Shown piece after piece: positions 1 through 12,654 of a stretch of DNA of 64,000 bases (position 1 is the stretch's first letter; each line of letters starts with the position of its first letter). The stretch is taken from assembly GCF_965363235.1 (NCBI RefSeq), contig NC_134838.1, forward strand, positions 17,764,441-17,828,440, given 5' to 3'. Source of the DNA: Mytilus galloprovincialis. Lineage: Eukaryota > Mollusca > Bivalvia > Mytilida > Mytilidae. The position numbers and the translations under genes were made by a program. The notes beneath the pieces are model-generated. The model worked only from the letters and a program-made list of their open reading frames with translations. It did not search any database and was not told the DNA's origin.

Positions 1-439
1 AATTCTATTTGTTGTCTATACTGTTGTTTGTATCTGGGTCCTTTTCTTTTTCGCCATGGCGGTTTTATTTAAAACTTATGAGTTTGAATGTCACTTTAGT
101 ATCTTTTGCCTCTTTTTATGTCTTTATTCAAATGAACTTTTGAGTCAGAGACGAACTAGACAGAATTTTGGTTAGAGCTCAATGGACTATATTTAACCAT
201 AGATTTTTTGAATGTCGGTTAAAACCCGTTTTCTTATGATTCAATATGGAATCAAAATTAAATTTATGGAACTATAGTAAATAATGATACAGCAACAAAA
301 TTAGTATAGAATAGAAACATGTTTGGATCATAAATAAACGTAGGTAAAAGAAAACTGTCAAAAAAGGTGCAATTTTGGTACCTCATATTATACAGGACCA
401 AGTCCAAGAATTAGTTACAATACATATACTAGTACTTAC

Positions 440-1411
440 GATGCCGATCGGTAAACAGAAAACTAATATATATATTAGTGCCTCAGGAATCTGCATATCA
501 AAGGTAAATCCTGCCTCTTGTGATGTGGAATAACTTATATCATTGTCTGTACAAGAGAAGTTCACCTTTCGTATTGGGAAAACTGTTGTGAATCTGAAAT
601 TTAATTCAAATGTATATATGATATTTTACAGTTTCAAAAATAATCCTGTATATTGAACTCGCAACATTAAATGATCTTTAAAAAAAAATGTTGAGCTATG
701 TGTAAAAAGTACATTTTTACTTTATAACAAAACTTATAATACTACAAAAAGCATAAGATGTTGTTCATTATAAAAGTAATTCAGCATATAGCATCAGGAA
801 CTCTTTAGCAACTGTGTAATAGTGGGAGACATTTAATTGTATCATCATTGCTCCAGTTAGAAAATGTAAAAAAATTCTGAAACCTTAAATACTTCTTTCT
901 AGATTGGCATATATGTGTGGATTATGTATCTCTTTGTTTGGAGAGAAATAATAGCATTGTATCAAGACTGTTAAACTTCGCCAGTAAAATTGTACTACTT
1001 CCGGTTCTATATTTTAGTTTGTTAATGTGTTTTTAGTTTTGTCTTCTGATTGTTGTTTTTGAAGGGAAATATTTGTTAAATTGTAGCAATGTTTTTGTTT
1101 GGCTTTGTTTTTTGTTTGGTCGACCTATCTCGATCATGGTGTATGTTTTCTGTGTAAATTTGTCTTTTTTCTATTGGACATGTTTTTCAGCTTATAGATA
1201 GTGATTACCTCTTCGCATTTTCTAATTGAAAAAATAGAACTTAATAACAAACAAATAATTACCTCAGAAAATACTCCAAAATACAAACAACTGCCAATAT
1301 TATTACTTCTATAATAACTGTAATCATTATGGTACAGTTCCATCGAGTGCTGACTTCCGGTGTGCTCTTAACCTCTTGTGCTTCCTCATCGTCGGGTTCT
1401 GGTTCTACCAT
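440..1411 (-). CDS. PLPPR / phospholipid phosphatase-like protein, 5' coding exons (partial)
   Basis: Two coding exons are visible. Exon 1 (1411 down to 1263, phase 2) starts with ATG and encodes an acidic cytosolic N-terminus (MVEPEPDDEE) followed by a hydrophobic helix (about residues 25-49, ending ILEYFL). Exon 2 (593 down to 440, phase 0) follows acceptor TTTCAG and ends at donor GTAAGT; the phases match exactly. It contains FSCTDNDISYS and a second hydrophobic stretch ending PIGI. This layout (TM1, first outer loop with F-C-x-D-x-x-I-x-Y, TM2 with a Pro) is that of the lipid phosphate phosphatase superfamily, closest in feel to PLPPR. The catalytic motifs C1-C3 lie in later exons beyond the left edge, so active enzyme and catalytically dead PLPPR cannot be told apart. 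Members span the membrane six times and act on, or bind near, lipid phosphates such as LPA. Family assignment is from memory. Confidence 0.72.
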
Positions 1412-1739
1412 TGCTCTATAATAGAATGCAAATGAAGGTTTATTCAGATTCCTGGGGCATTCGGCACTCTTTAAAATATTTTGCCATTATTTGATAAAGG
1501 AGTATTGGAATCTGTCGAAGTTGAATATACCAGAAATATGTAAAACTCTCAAAAAGGAATACGCACCTCATGCATCAATGGCCAATATTTGTTGAAAATT
1601 TCAAAAAAAACATTTTAGAAATAATTATCTTCGATATAAACATTAGCTATGACAGAAACTCTGATAACTAGTTATTCATGGGTAGGCCGGTGCTGTTGGT
1701 TTTTGAAGGATTATAAAAATATGAAGATTTTTTTGAAGG

Positions 1740-1930
1740 TATAAAATTGAGGATTGAAAAGGGGAATACGTCAAAGAGACAACAACCCATCTAAAGATCA
1801 GAATACAGCCGAAGGCCAACAATGGGTCTTCATCACAGCGGGAAAAAATCCAACCCCCGGAGTCGGACTTCAGCTGGACCCTAAATAAAAATGTGTACTA
1901 AAAGCTGTCTTTCACAGTTAGTTTCTTATT
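1740..1930 (+). repeat. High-copy mussel repeat (CAACAACCCATCTAAAG type)
   Basis: GTCAAAGAGACAACAACCCA, ACAGCCGAAGGCCAACAATG and CGGAGTCGGACTTCAGCTGG. A second copy lies at 12655-12920. I recognise it as abundant in Mytilus; class not established. Confidence 0.7.
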
Positions 1931-2539
1931 CATAACTAAAACTAAAACACATAATTTGGAATAGCAATCATTGATTCTCTGATGTCAGTTTGACATGAAC
2001 AAGTAAGAATGATAAGAATGGGATAGGTATTTTTGATTTTCATGCTACTTTTGAAGAAGACGGTTACAGAAGAAAATTAAATGAATAAACTTACCTACCT
2101 GGAATATTATAATCCTATTAAAATTAGACTATTTCAATCACTACATATATTTATTGGTATTTTGTCTACATTAGTTAGTATTTTTCTAATATGCCCATCC
2201 TGAGAGGCTACTTGAAGGGTTCTTGAACTATGATACCATTTACATAAAAATAAACCATCAAAATAACATCAGATATAAATATGAAAAATTCTCTTTGAAC
2301 CAAATTCTCTTTATCATGGATCCTACAGCCGTTAACAATGTGTGCAGAAATAGTTATACATCATACAATATATCCTAAACTGCCTGTTTGATATGACACA
2401 TGTTGTAACAAATCAATATAGACGATTTCAAATGCATTCATAAATGTTTGTACTTAGTTGCAACAGCTGTTTCTATTATGTAAAGGGAAATAACCAGTTC
2501 AATAAATCAGTTTTTTGACGCAAAAGTGTTGAAATATTA

Positions 2540-3010
2540 TAATATCACACAACCATCGCTAAATAGATAAAGAAAACAAATAAAGAAATCCGACTATAAC
2601 TTAAATTCCCCTCTCGAATATCTATCAGTTGTACTTTTTCCACAAGTTCATTTTTTTTTCTCATGTATTCCTACTGGCCGTGGATCTTAGGGAAAGCTAA
2701 AGAAACTAAAACTATCGCCATAATATTTCTGTCCGTACTTTAATTAACAATATTTATATCATAATATTTCTAAAGAATCGCAATTCAGTATGATTGAAAT
2801 TGAATTATTCCCCTTTGTACGGGTAACGCTTCATATCTGTGTACACTGTGTCACTTAATCATATTGTTTGCAAGAAAAAAAATATAATATTTATTAATTT
2901 CGTGTCCCCAAATCACTTACCGGATTTAATTCATTAACAAATACGGAGAATACAACTGTAGTTCAAATTCTCCTTACGTCGCACGCATAGCAAGAGCAGA
3001 AACCATAATT
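2540..3010. repeat. Diverged partial third copy of the duplication start
   Basis: AAATTCCCCTCTCGAATATC, GCAATTCAGTATGATTGAAA and TTATTCCCCTTTGTACGGGT correspond to segments at 3540-3830 and 8160-8410. Confidence 0.6.
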
Positions 3011-4199
3011 TTGCATATATGTATAAAAGTTCACAATATAATGAATGTATGTATTAACTTTTAGTTTGATAGATACAAACTTCACGATAAATTCCATTTG
3101 TATAAACGTTTACCCTGAACATCGAACGGACGGACGAAAGTCCAGAAAACAATGCCTAATACTATGGCATTAAAATTTCATGTATTTGCTGCTTTCGTTG
3201 TTCATTTTTTCATTCTTTTCCCGCCGAGTCATTATTCTGAAAAAAAAAGAAAATGTGTTAATATATGGAGAGTTATATATGCATGATATGAGAGTAAAAA
3301 GATTAGCAAACATGTATAAGGTTGATTGACTAATGTAGACCTATTGGGATATATATAAGAACAGTCGGAGCAAGAAATGAAAAAGCCGAAAACTTCCAAG
3401 TGTAGTCTTTTTAATAGATTTTTTTTGTTAATAATGTTTCCATTTATCATGATTGTTCATACTGATGGTTTTTGGTCATTCAGGTTAAAGGAAATTAAAC
3501 ATCTCATTCTGAAAACCGATACTCGCTTATTAATTGAAATTCCTCTCTTAAATACCTATCGATTGTATGTTTTTCACAATGTTCATTATGTTTTTATGTA
3601 TTACGAACCTCTAGTCGAGGATCTAGGGTGAAACTATAGAAATTAAATACTTTCAGTCCATACTTCAATTATGAATATATTGTCTTCATAAAGACTCGCA
3701 ATGCAGTATGATTGACATTGTACTATTCCCCTTTGTTCGGTTAACGCTTCCTTTTTCAAATTGTATGTCAGAAAAAATAAATATAACATGATTTATAAAT
3801 TTCGCGCGTCAAAGTAGTTATTCTGGATTTACCTGAATCAAGAACATTTATAACCAAAATTGAGGATAGCATATGCCTGTATGAATACTTTAAACGATAA
3901 CAACTATGTTACCGAAGGGTCTTTAAATGGATAGCCATATCTGACAAACGGTAAGAAAGTTGTTGTAAAATAGTGTTACGTACATTAATGTATGTTCTGT
4001 AGTGTGACAATTATATGTAAGTGTTGGATAAGTTAAGTTTCTATGAATGTCAGTATGTCCCCATTTACAATTCTGACTTCTATACACTGCCATTCAATTT
4101 AATTAAACAAAACTTGATGATGTATTTCTTTTCCGGTCATAAAATGTGTTATAGACACATCAATCGGAACCCCCTTCCCTAGCCAAGGATTGCGATCAA

Positions 4200-4700
4200 G
4201 TTCACCGTTTTGGGTCGTATATAGCTATAAAAGGTAGCAGGCTTATAATTTTTAAATACGCCAAATGTTCGTTTCGTCTACTCATCAGTGACGCTCAGAT
4301 CAAAATAGTAAGAAAGCCAAACAAAGGAAACAAGTACAAATTTAAAGAGCATTGATGATCCAAAATTCGTAAAATGTTGTGCCAAAAACGACCAAGGTTA
4401 TCCATGCCTGGGATAAGAAAATCCTTAGTATTTAGAATAATTTATACTTTTTCAAACAGTAATTTATAAAAATGACCATATACTTGATATTCGTGTCAAC
4501 ACCGAAGTGCTGACTACTAGGCTGGTTGAACCTTCGGAGACGAAACGTCCATCAGCAGTGGTATCGTCCAAATGGTGTAAATAGCTATCGAAGGTACTAG
4601 GCTTATAACTTTTAAATACACCTTACGTGCGTTTCGTCTACATAAGACTCATTAGTGGCGCTTATATCAAAATGGTTAGAAGGCCAATATATCCCTTAGA
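4200..4700 (+). repeat. Mussel repeat block with GCGTTTCGTCTAC core
   Basis: Two units, 4224-4360 and 4560-4690, each with AGGCTTATAA, CGTTTCGTCTAC, CTCATCAGTGACGCTC-like and AAGAAAGCCAA-like parts. Between them are GCCAAAAACGACCAAGGTTA and ACCGAAGTGCTGACTAC. Confidence 0.75.
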
Positions 4701-5059
4701 TAACGAAGATGAAAAGGAATCATTTAAGCCAAACGTTGTTGTTATATTTGCTCTTTTACATTTGTAATTTATGCTTGGAAATAAAGTATACTGTCAAGTG
4801 ATATGTGTTCTGATGGTGACTAACTGTGCTCCTCTAATTGCACTTAGTTCTTTTCTGTAATGAATCATAATTGTATTGTAAAACTGCAAAAAAGACCCAA
4901 CCAAACTTCTCAAGATAGAAATTTACGGGATAACTTTCTCTTTTCGTTGACTGTTATGTTTGTTTGGGTGCCTGTTGTTAGCCGAATTGTTAAGATTAAA
5001 TAAGGAAGGGTTAACTTATATAACTTTCATAAATGTGACCTACCGAATTAGAATACTTA

Positions 5060-5335
5060 CCGGATTTGATATCTCATAAGCAACACGACGGGTGCCACAT
5101 GTGGGGCAGGATCTGATTACCCTTCTGGAGCACCTGAGATCACCCCTAGTTTTTGGTGGCGTTCGTGTTATTTATTCTTTAGTTTTCTATGTTGTGTCAT
5201 GTGTACTGTTGTTTGTCTGTTTGTCCTTTTCATTTTTAGTCATGGCTTTGTCAGTTTATTTTCGATTTATGAGTTTGACTGTCCCTCTGGTATTTTTCGT
5301 CCCTCTTTTATACCGGTTACCTAGAACTAGATAGG
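5060..5335 (+). repeat. High-copy mussel repeat (TTTTTGGTGGCGTTCGTG type)
   Basis: ATGTGGGGCAGGATCTG, GAGCACCTGAGATCACCCCT, CTTTAGTTTTCTATGTTGTG and GTCATGGCTTTGTCAG. Related pieces: 25-120 and 13005-13070 (plus strand) and 13185-13360 (minus strand). The open frame over it is a repeat artefact. Confidence 0.7.
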
Positions 5336-5399
5336 GAGAGATTACGTCGAACTTAAAACTTCCCATGTGTAATCTTTGGTCGTCATCACAAAAAATATA

Positions 5400-6310
5400 T
5401 GTCATTTAATTCATAGCGATTTCGGCCATGTTGACTTGCTTGTTAGTCTTATTTTACTGACTCAAGTTAAAGTTTCCCTCTATCTGCTATAGTTTTTGAC
5501 AAATAAACGAGCAAACATTATGTGTAAAAAAACATCATTCAGGGACAATTACTCATATCATACTCCTATTAAGTGTCATTTGACAGTTTTATCCATGTTT
5601 ACTAGTTTGAATATCTTATTCGTCGTTTCTATCTATCTATAATAGTTTCTGCAAAAATTGGTAAAATGTGTCTTTCAGTTGCAACAATTCCTATAATAAG
5701 ACTCATCATGGATAGTTATCAAAGGTACCTGGATTATAATTTAGTACGCCAGACGCGCGTTTCGTCTACATAAGACTCATCAGTGACGCTCATATCAAAA
5801 TATTTATAAAGCAAAACAAGTCCAAAGTTGAAGAGCATTGATGATACCAGGCTTATAAAATTGTACCTCATTCGCGCATTTCGTCTACAAGAGAATCAGT
5901 GATGTTCGAATCAAAAACGTTTTTACAGGCCTAATGATTAAGTTGAACATTTTGATAATGTTGGATTATTGTAAATCTAAAGGTGGCGAACCTTTTTGTC
6001 TAGTGTGGTTTCTGCAAAGAAAATGCAAAAATGGTAAAAAATAACTTTACGATTTCGGTCATGTTTGACTTGTTTGTACATCTTATTTGCAATATTCAGT
6101 TTATATCTGTCTATTATAGTTTCTGCAAAAAACACATATTGAAGAAATCACAACATTTAGCCGCAATAACTTTTATAAAAAGGTCAAAGTTGACTTTTTT
6201 AGTAGATCTTAATTTGCTGATCACTTTTACTTTTAAATATTTTCTCTATCTTTTTTAGATTCTGCAAAAACGGGTAAAATCATCTTTAAATGGCAAATAT
6301 ACACCTGTAA
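5400..6310 (+). repeat. ~165-bp unit mussel repeat plus GCGTTTCGTCTAC units
   Basis: Repeated TTTCGGCCATGTTGACTTG ... TCTATCTGCTATAGTTT ... AAAACATCATTCAGGGACAA units at 5420-5690 and 6030-6290, with a GCGCGTTTCGTCTACATAAG unit at 5705-5930 between. The counterpart is at 9110-9600. Confidence 0.7.
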
Positions 6311-6433
6311 GAGGTATATCGAAGATTTTTGGCATTTGACTTTCTTGGAGTTTTTTGACGACAAAAACTATGATTGTTGAAAAATCAACGAGTGAAAATG
6401 GCGCTGAAGCTCACATGGCCTTTTATGGCAAGC

Positions 6434-7628
6434 CGTTCTCGTCAAAACTATGTTAAGATCATTTTTCGAAAATTTTACACATTGAGAATTACAACAAAGC
6501 ACACTCAGATTTAAAAACTTCAAAACACACTCTGAGAATTAAAAATTACACAGATTTCATAAAGACGCACTGAGATTACAAAAATGAAAAACGCATACTG
6601 CGAATTTCAAATTACACACTGAGAATTGAAAATTACACACTGAGATTTGAAAATTACACACTGAGAATTGAAAATTACACACTGAGATTTCAAAAAGACG
6701 CAATGAGAATAAATAAACTGAAAACAAACACTGAGAATTTGAAATTATACACTGAGAATTTAAAATTACACACTGAGATTTGTGTGCACTTTTTATGCGC
6801 ACATATCTTATTAGCGTACTTAATCTGAATCTATTACAAGCTTAAAACAACTAGGGGACAGAACTCGTTAGTCCTTCGATTTGGTTCCAAATTATTTGTA
6901 AAAAAACTTTAGAAATACAAGAACAAGAAAAATACCCACTTACTCTTATTACAAAATATAACCAAATGATGAAAAACCTTATTAAAATTATAAGAAAACA
7001 TTGGAACAATCTGCAAAAAAGAAATGCAGTGAAATTTTTACTCAAGTTTCTATTATAGCATATAAACGCAACAAAAATATAAAAGATTACCTTGCGAAAT
7101 CAGGGAAACAGTTGGAAGACTTTTGAAAAGGGACCCATGCTTAAACGGTTTTAAGGGGGAAAAATGTCCCGATACACTGGTAGTAATAATCTGAATTATA
7201 AGCAACAAATTTATGAATATGAACGATGTTAAGTCTTGAATTTATTACGAATGTTGGTTAAAGTAATCGCATTTCATTATAATGACAAGAGTTCTTGAGC
7301 ATGTTGAGATCAAGATATTAATCTGTTGAATTATTCATCTCATGAATATTCATTCATAAGTAATTTGCATATTAATCTCAGTGTGTAATTAACAATTCTC
7401 AGTGTGTGTTTTTCAATTTATGTCATCTCAGTGTGTCTTTTTAAAATCTCAGTGTGTAATTTTGAATTATTAGTGTGTGTTTTTATTTTTTTTAATCTCA
7501 GTGTGTAGTTTCGATTTCTCAGTGTGTTATTTTAGGTTTTTAAATCTCAGTGTGTTATTTTAGGTTTTTAAATCTCAGTGTGTATTTTTTTCCAAAAAAG
7601 GGGTTTAAACATAGTTTTGACGAGAACG
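6434..7628. mobile_element. 1.2-kb inverted-repeat element with subterminal ACACTGAGA arrays
   Basis: The ends are inverted copies of CGTTCTCGTCAAAACTATGT. Inside each end is an array of roughly ten ~20-bp variants of ACACACTGAGA + A/T spacer (6475-6790), mirrored as CTCAGTGTGT units at 7376-7590. No transposase was found. The related duplicate at about 9600 lacks the element. No clear target duplication. A nonautonomous DNA transposon with subterminal repeats is the best reading. Confidence 0.7.
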
Positions 7629-7939
7629 TCCTACAGTAAAGTTCATAGTGAGGAAGATGTCGGGTTTCCTGTGCAGGATGTATAACCAAATCATGATGGT
7701 AGACAGACGATTGTTGTCCCCTATCTTATTAACAACGCTAAGATTTGACTATTATAATAATAATATGTATCAGTCTAATCATGATGGGAACACTTCTGGC
7801 AGTGTTACATGCCCAAAGGAAGACTTTCAGAGATTGAAAATGATCCATAAGTCCCTCTTACCGTGTTTAGTAGATATGACTATACACTACAACAAATTGA
7901 AGTTTTGAAATACCTTGACTGGCTATACAGCTCTAGCAT

Positions 7940-9885
7940 GGTAGGCTAATACACTGACCCTATAACCTATATCACTAAATAATTTAAATCCTTGTTCATT
8001 TCATTTTTTTTTTCTGGTCATTATTCTAAAAAGAGTGTAAAGATAAGGAGAGTTATAAGTGCGAATAAATAATAACCGAAAAGTCTAATAATAATTGTTC
8101 TAGTCATCCATAGATAATCAGAAATTAAAGATATCATTCTAAAAACCGAACTTGCTATAATCGAAAATCCCCTCTTAAATACCTATCAGGTGCACGTTTT
8201 TCACAAGTTAATTATGTTCTTATATGTCAAACTTTAATTACATGTACCAATATCTAAATTATAATCTTACTAAATACTCGCAATTATTTGCAGTATGACT
8301 GAAATTGAATTATTCCCCTTAGCTTGGTTTAACGCCCCATATAACATTTTATATCACTTAGCAAGAAAAATCAATATAACTTTATAAATTTCGTGCGTCC
8401 AAATCGCTTTTCTTGATATGCCTGCATCAAAAGCCAAAATAGTGAATATGTATAAATACGTAAACGATAAAATGAATATAACCAAAGGACTCCTTAAAAA
8501 ATACCCATATCTTACAACCGTTGCGAAAGTCGTTGTTAATTATTGTTACGTAGATTAATGTATGTTATGTAGTGTGACAATTATTTGTTAATGATGGATA
8601 AGTTAACTTTTTTTCGAGGTCAGAATGTCCCAATTTACAATTCTGACTTCTTTACACTGCGACACAACTTTATCAAATAAGAATTTATTTTTATTTTTCT
8701 AAAACGTGTTAAATACAGATCAATCGGACAACCTCCGCTAGCCAGGGTTACAATCCAGTTCCCTCTTCGGGTAGTAACCCTTGGCTAGCGAAGATGCAAA
8801 CAAAGTCGTAAGTTGCTTTTGTATTTGCTCTATTATATTTGCTAATTTCTGCTTAGAAATTAAGTATACTGTCAAGTGATAGGTGTTCTGATGGTGACTA
8901 ACTGTGCTCCTCTAATTGCACTTTTTTCCTTACTGTAATGAATCATGATTTTATGGTAAGACTACATAAAATACTCAACCAAACATCACATATAAGGAAT
9001 TAATTTGACGACTTTCTTTTTTTCTGTTGACTGTAATGTTTGTTTGTGTGCCTCTGGTTAGCTGAATTGTTAAAACTTCCTCTATGTAATCTATGGTCCC
9101 CATTACAATAATAAATGTCATTTAATTCATGGCGATTTCGGCCATGTTGACTTTTTATTCAGTCTTATTTTGCTGATTCAAGTCAAAGTTTCCCTCTATC
9201 TGCTATAGTTTTTAACAAATAAACGAACAGACATTATTGGTAAAAATCATCATTCAGGGACAATTACTCATATTATACTCCTGGTCATTTGACAATTGAG
9301 TCCATATTGAATATCTTATTTGTCTCAGTCTATAATAGTTTCTGCAAAAATTGGTTAAAATCGTCATTCAGTTGCAACAATTCCTATAATAAAACTCATC
9401 AAGAATACCAGGCTTATAATATTGTACCTCAGACACGCATTTCGTCTACAAGAGAATCAGTGATGTTCGAATCAAAAACGTTTTTTAAAAGGTCTAATGA
9501 TTCAGTTGAACATTTTGGTAATGTTGGATTATTGTAAATCTTATAGTGGCGAACTTTTTTGTCTAGTGTGGTTTCTGCGAAAAAGAATGCAAAATGGTAA
9601 AAAATATTCTTTCTATTAAAACAGTAAATTCCATAGTGAGTGAGAGAGATGTCGGTTTTGCTTTGAATGATGTATAAACCAAATCATGAAGGTAGACCGA
9701 CAAGTGTTGTACCCTATCTGGATACTGTACCTACGCTCAGATTTGACTATTACAATAATAATTTGTATCAGTCTAATCATGATGGGAACATTTTTTCCAA
9801 TGTTACGTGCACAAATGAAGAGATTGAAAATGATCCATAATCCCTTCTTACCGAGTTTAGTAGATATCACCATACACTGACCCTT
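7940..9885. repeat. Tandem segmental duplication, copy 2
   Basis: About 1.9 kb, begins CACTGACCCTATAACCTATA and ends with the ATTTGTATCAGTCTAATCAT segment, after which the start motif (CACTGACCCTTTAACCTATA) recurs, as expected for tandem copies. At 8729-8790 it carries an inverted repeat (GCTAGCCAGGGTTAC / GTAACCCTTGGCTAGC). Confidence 0.7.
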
Positions 9886-10299
9886 TAACCTATATCTCTA
9901 AAGAATTTTAATCCTTTATAAGTTTATTAAATGCTATTATTCTGACTTCGATATATGCATTCTACGTTGGTAAAAACCAAGAATGATGAACTTTTAAGTA
10001 TAATTCTTTCTATATAAGTAAATGTCGCCATATGTGAAGGAGTAAATTCACACTTTACTCAATGTTATGAACCTCGATCGTTGGTATATTATTTAACCTC
10101 GTAACCCTCCCTTTATGTTCCCCTTACTTTATGTTTTAATAATTATGGTACAATCAAAACTTTAAAAAAATGTAAATCATGTTTAACATATGTTCTAAAA
10201 ATAAAAGGGAATTTGAAAGCTAACATCAAAATAAGATTTTTTTTAATAATAATTTTTACAATTAGTCTCTTGGCAATCACAATACATATTCCTTTATAT

Positions 10300-10445
10300 A
10301 TATATATATAGCGATGTCGTTATTACGACATGTTATGTCGAAATAACGACATAGCGATGTCGTAATAACGACATGTTATGCTATGTCGTAATTATGACAT
10401 AAATGTTTTTTTTTTGTTTTTTTTTTTTTTAAATGGCCCTTATCG
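10300..10445. repeat. Palindromic ATGTCGTTATTACGACAT block
   Basis: Four to five interleaved copies of GATGTCGTTATTACGACAT and its complement, then a T-rich stretch and AAATGGCCCTTATCGGCTTC. Self-complementary throughout. Confidence 0.8.
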
Positions 10446-10457
10446 GCTTCCGTAGTG

Positions 10458-10459
<2 letters not shown>

Positions 10460-10526
<67 letters not shown>

Positions 10527-10534
10527 TATATATA
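10460..10534. repeat. (TA)n microsatellite
   Basis: About 75 bases of nearly pure AT dinucleotide next to the palindromic block. Confidence 0.95.
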
Positions 10535-12214
10535 CATTTATAATATTTCATTTAGAAATGTACCATGATTAGTTTTCCCAACAGACGGCCTTATTTTATT
10601 CAACAAAATCAAGGGATGTGATATGACTGAAAAATTTGTTCGCTGGAGACTCAAGCAAGGATGGATCACTGTACGGACTTTAGCCATGGGTAAAATTCAA
10701 CCCGTAAAGTCAGCTATATAAAAGACCCTGAAATTGCAAAATTTGAAGCATTCAATCAGGCCAATATATAGTATTTTCTAATATGCTACAACAATAAACG
10801 TAAAATCAAATATAACAAACAAAAATAATCAACGTCAACTGCACTGAAACAGCTCCTTACTTGTAGACAAGGAAAAAAATATTATAGCGAATTTCAAACA
10901 TGTTTGTGAATACGCAATCCCGTCCCTTCATTAAAATCTGTATGCAACGGAAAGACAAATTTTGTCACTTTTTGCCTCGAAAAAATCAGGTATTTATATG
11001 TTGTCTTAAAGTTGTCCGACAGAAAAGAAAAAAAAGGTTTTCGTTTTATTTGGGTGCTGTTTTTTTATTATTATTGAAATCGATGCAAATAAATACTTTG
11101 TTACGATTAATTTTTCCCAAATCAACTTAGGAAGAATGTTTGGAGAATTTGAAAAAGTACTGTATAAACTTGATTTTAATTGCAGTTTTTATAAATGGAG
11201 CAAATAGTCCTTAAATGCTTTTTATCTACAAATAACATTATCTTATTTCTTAGGAAAAAAAAGTTTTTTCTAGCAAATAAGTTCATCCCTTTTGTAGCGG
11301 ATGCACACAAAAGGATGTCAATTAAACTGAAGTCTCAGCATTTTTTGGTTTACCTGAGTGATATTTCTCAGAAAAATAGTGTTTATAACACATCTAAAGT
11401 ACCCATCAACAAGTTCATCACGTTTGGGGCTGACGAAAGTCCAATTGAACAGTGAGCTTTTCATATTTTTTTTTTTGCGTTGATGTTTACCTTCATGAGT
11501 ATTAAATATAATTTATTAAAAATAAAGTTGTTGCCTGTTGATTTTGAGTTGTGTCATCTTCGAAACCGCTTAAATAACTTTAATATACATAATACTAATC
11601 AATAATTGGAAAATATTGAAAAATAAGATAACGATATCATACGATATTTGACGTATTTATGTCAGCTTGACGTCACACCAGTCTACTTGACTGCAGGATG
11701 TATCTATTTAAACATCCTGTCAAATGTTGAATATACGGACAACAGGTTAAGCCTCTTATAGTGGTCAATGAAAAAACTAAAATAGCCAACATGCTACTGA
11801 TATCGCAGCTGATGCTGAGTGAGTTTTCTGATGCAATGTGTTAAGGGAGTTTTTAAAAATACATTCTTTTTTCCATACTTAGTAGCCAAGCCTTTTAAAA
11901 CCCATGCAGCAGCTTAATTCTTGAAAAAAAATTTGGCGTTTCAATGACGTCATTATGGTTATTTATGATCTGTTTTCAAGAAACAAACATTGCATGCGGA
12001 AATCAACCTGGTCATATTTAATTTTACGGACATTAGCCATAAAATAAACTTTCGTTTATTCAAAATTGTTCCTAAATGATCAGTTATAGTTCAACTCAGG
12101 CTAACATCCCGATTGTGTGTTATTTAGGGAAACTAGTAGGTGTGTATGTTACTTCTTCTTCCTCTTCTTTGGTTACATCTCGTGTTTGATTTCAAATGTT
12201 TGAACATTATAGGT

Positions 12215-12440
12215 TGCTGATTTTCCACGAAAAGCGCATTTATGACATTTGATAAAGGCAACAGTAGTATACCGATGTTCAAAACTCATAAATCAATAGA
12301 AAAATAACAAATCCGTGTCACAAACCAAAACCGAGGGAAACGCATTAAATATAAGAGAATGACGACACAACATTAAAATGTAACACACACAGAAACGAAC
12401 TAAGCATTAGACAAAAACCAATGAGAATAACAAGTAGTAA
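12215..12440 (+). repeat. High-copy mussel repeat (AACAGTAGTATACCG type)
   Basis: GGCAACAGTAGTATACCGAT, TTCAAAACTCATAAATC and ACACAACATTAAAATGTAAC, familiar from many mussel sequences. Confidence 0.65.
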
Positions 12441-12654
12441 TTAAGAGCAGGAGTGTCAGTTGATGTCAAACAAGACGGGGTATGTTCCTGTAATCCTGTG
12501 CCTCTCTTTTACGGTATAAAGATGACATTTTTGTGAGAAAAGGCAATTCTTTAATACCATCAAACTGAGTCGATCAAGACTCATCATACAACCAGATTGC
12601 AGCAATTTGCAATATGACATATGTTGGGTTTTTTGGGTTTTTTTTCACAGTATT

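Larger units (their letters stand above)
3150..7910. repeat. Tandem segmental duplication, copy 1 (with insertion)
   Basis: Matches 7940-9885 in the same order: TCATTATTCTGAAAAA block, CTGTCAAGTGATATGTGTTC block, TTCGGCCATGTTGACTTGC block, then the segment with ATGTATCAGTCTAATCATGA (7630-7910). Longer than copy 2 because of the 6434-7628 element, about 385 bp of ~165-bp mussel repeat and the 4200-4700 repeat block. The terminal segment has an 86-codon frame (7648-7908) that is not conserved in copy 2, so I do not call a gene. Confidence 0.7.
9890..12210. other. Intergenic, apart from the palindromic and (TA)n block
   Basis: AT-rich. At 10573-10760 there is a degenerate relative of the GATTGCCAATGAG repeat (GACGGCCTTATTTTATTCAA, AAGTCAGCTATATAAAAGAC). 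Two short open frames at 10900-11455 show no motif and no splice logic. Confidence 0.5.

Noticed and set aside
6557-6802. 81-codon minus ORF with repeated SVCNFQF
   Set aside because: Translation of the ACACTGAGA subterminal array of the transposon.
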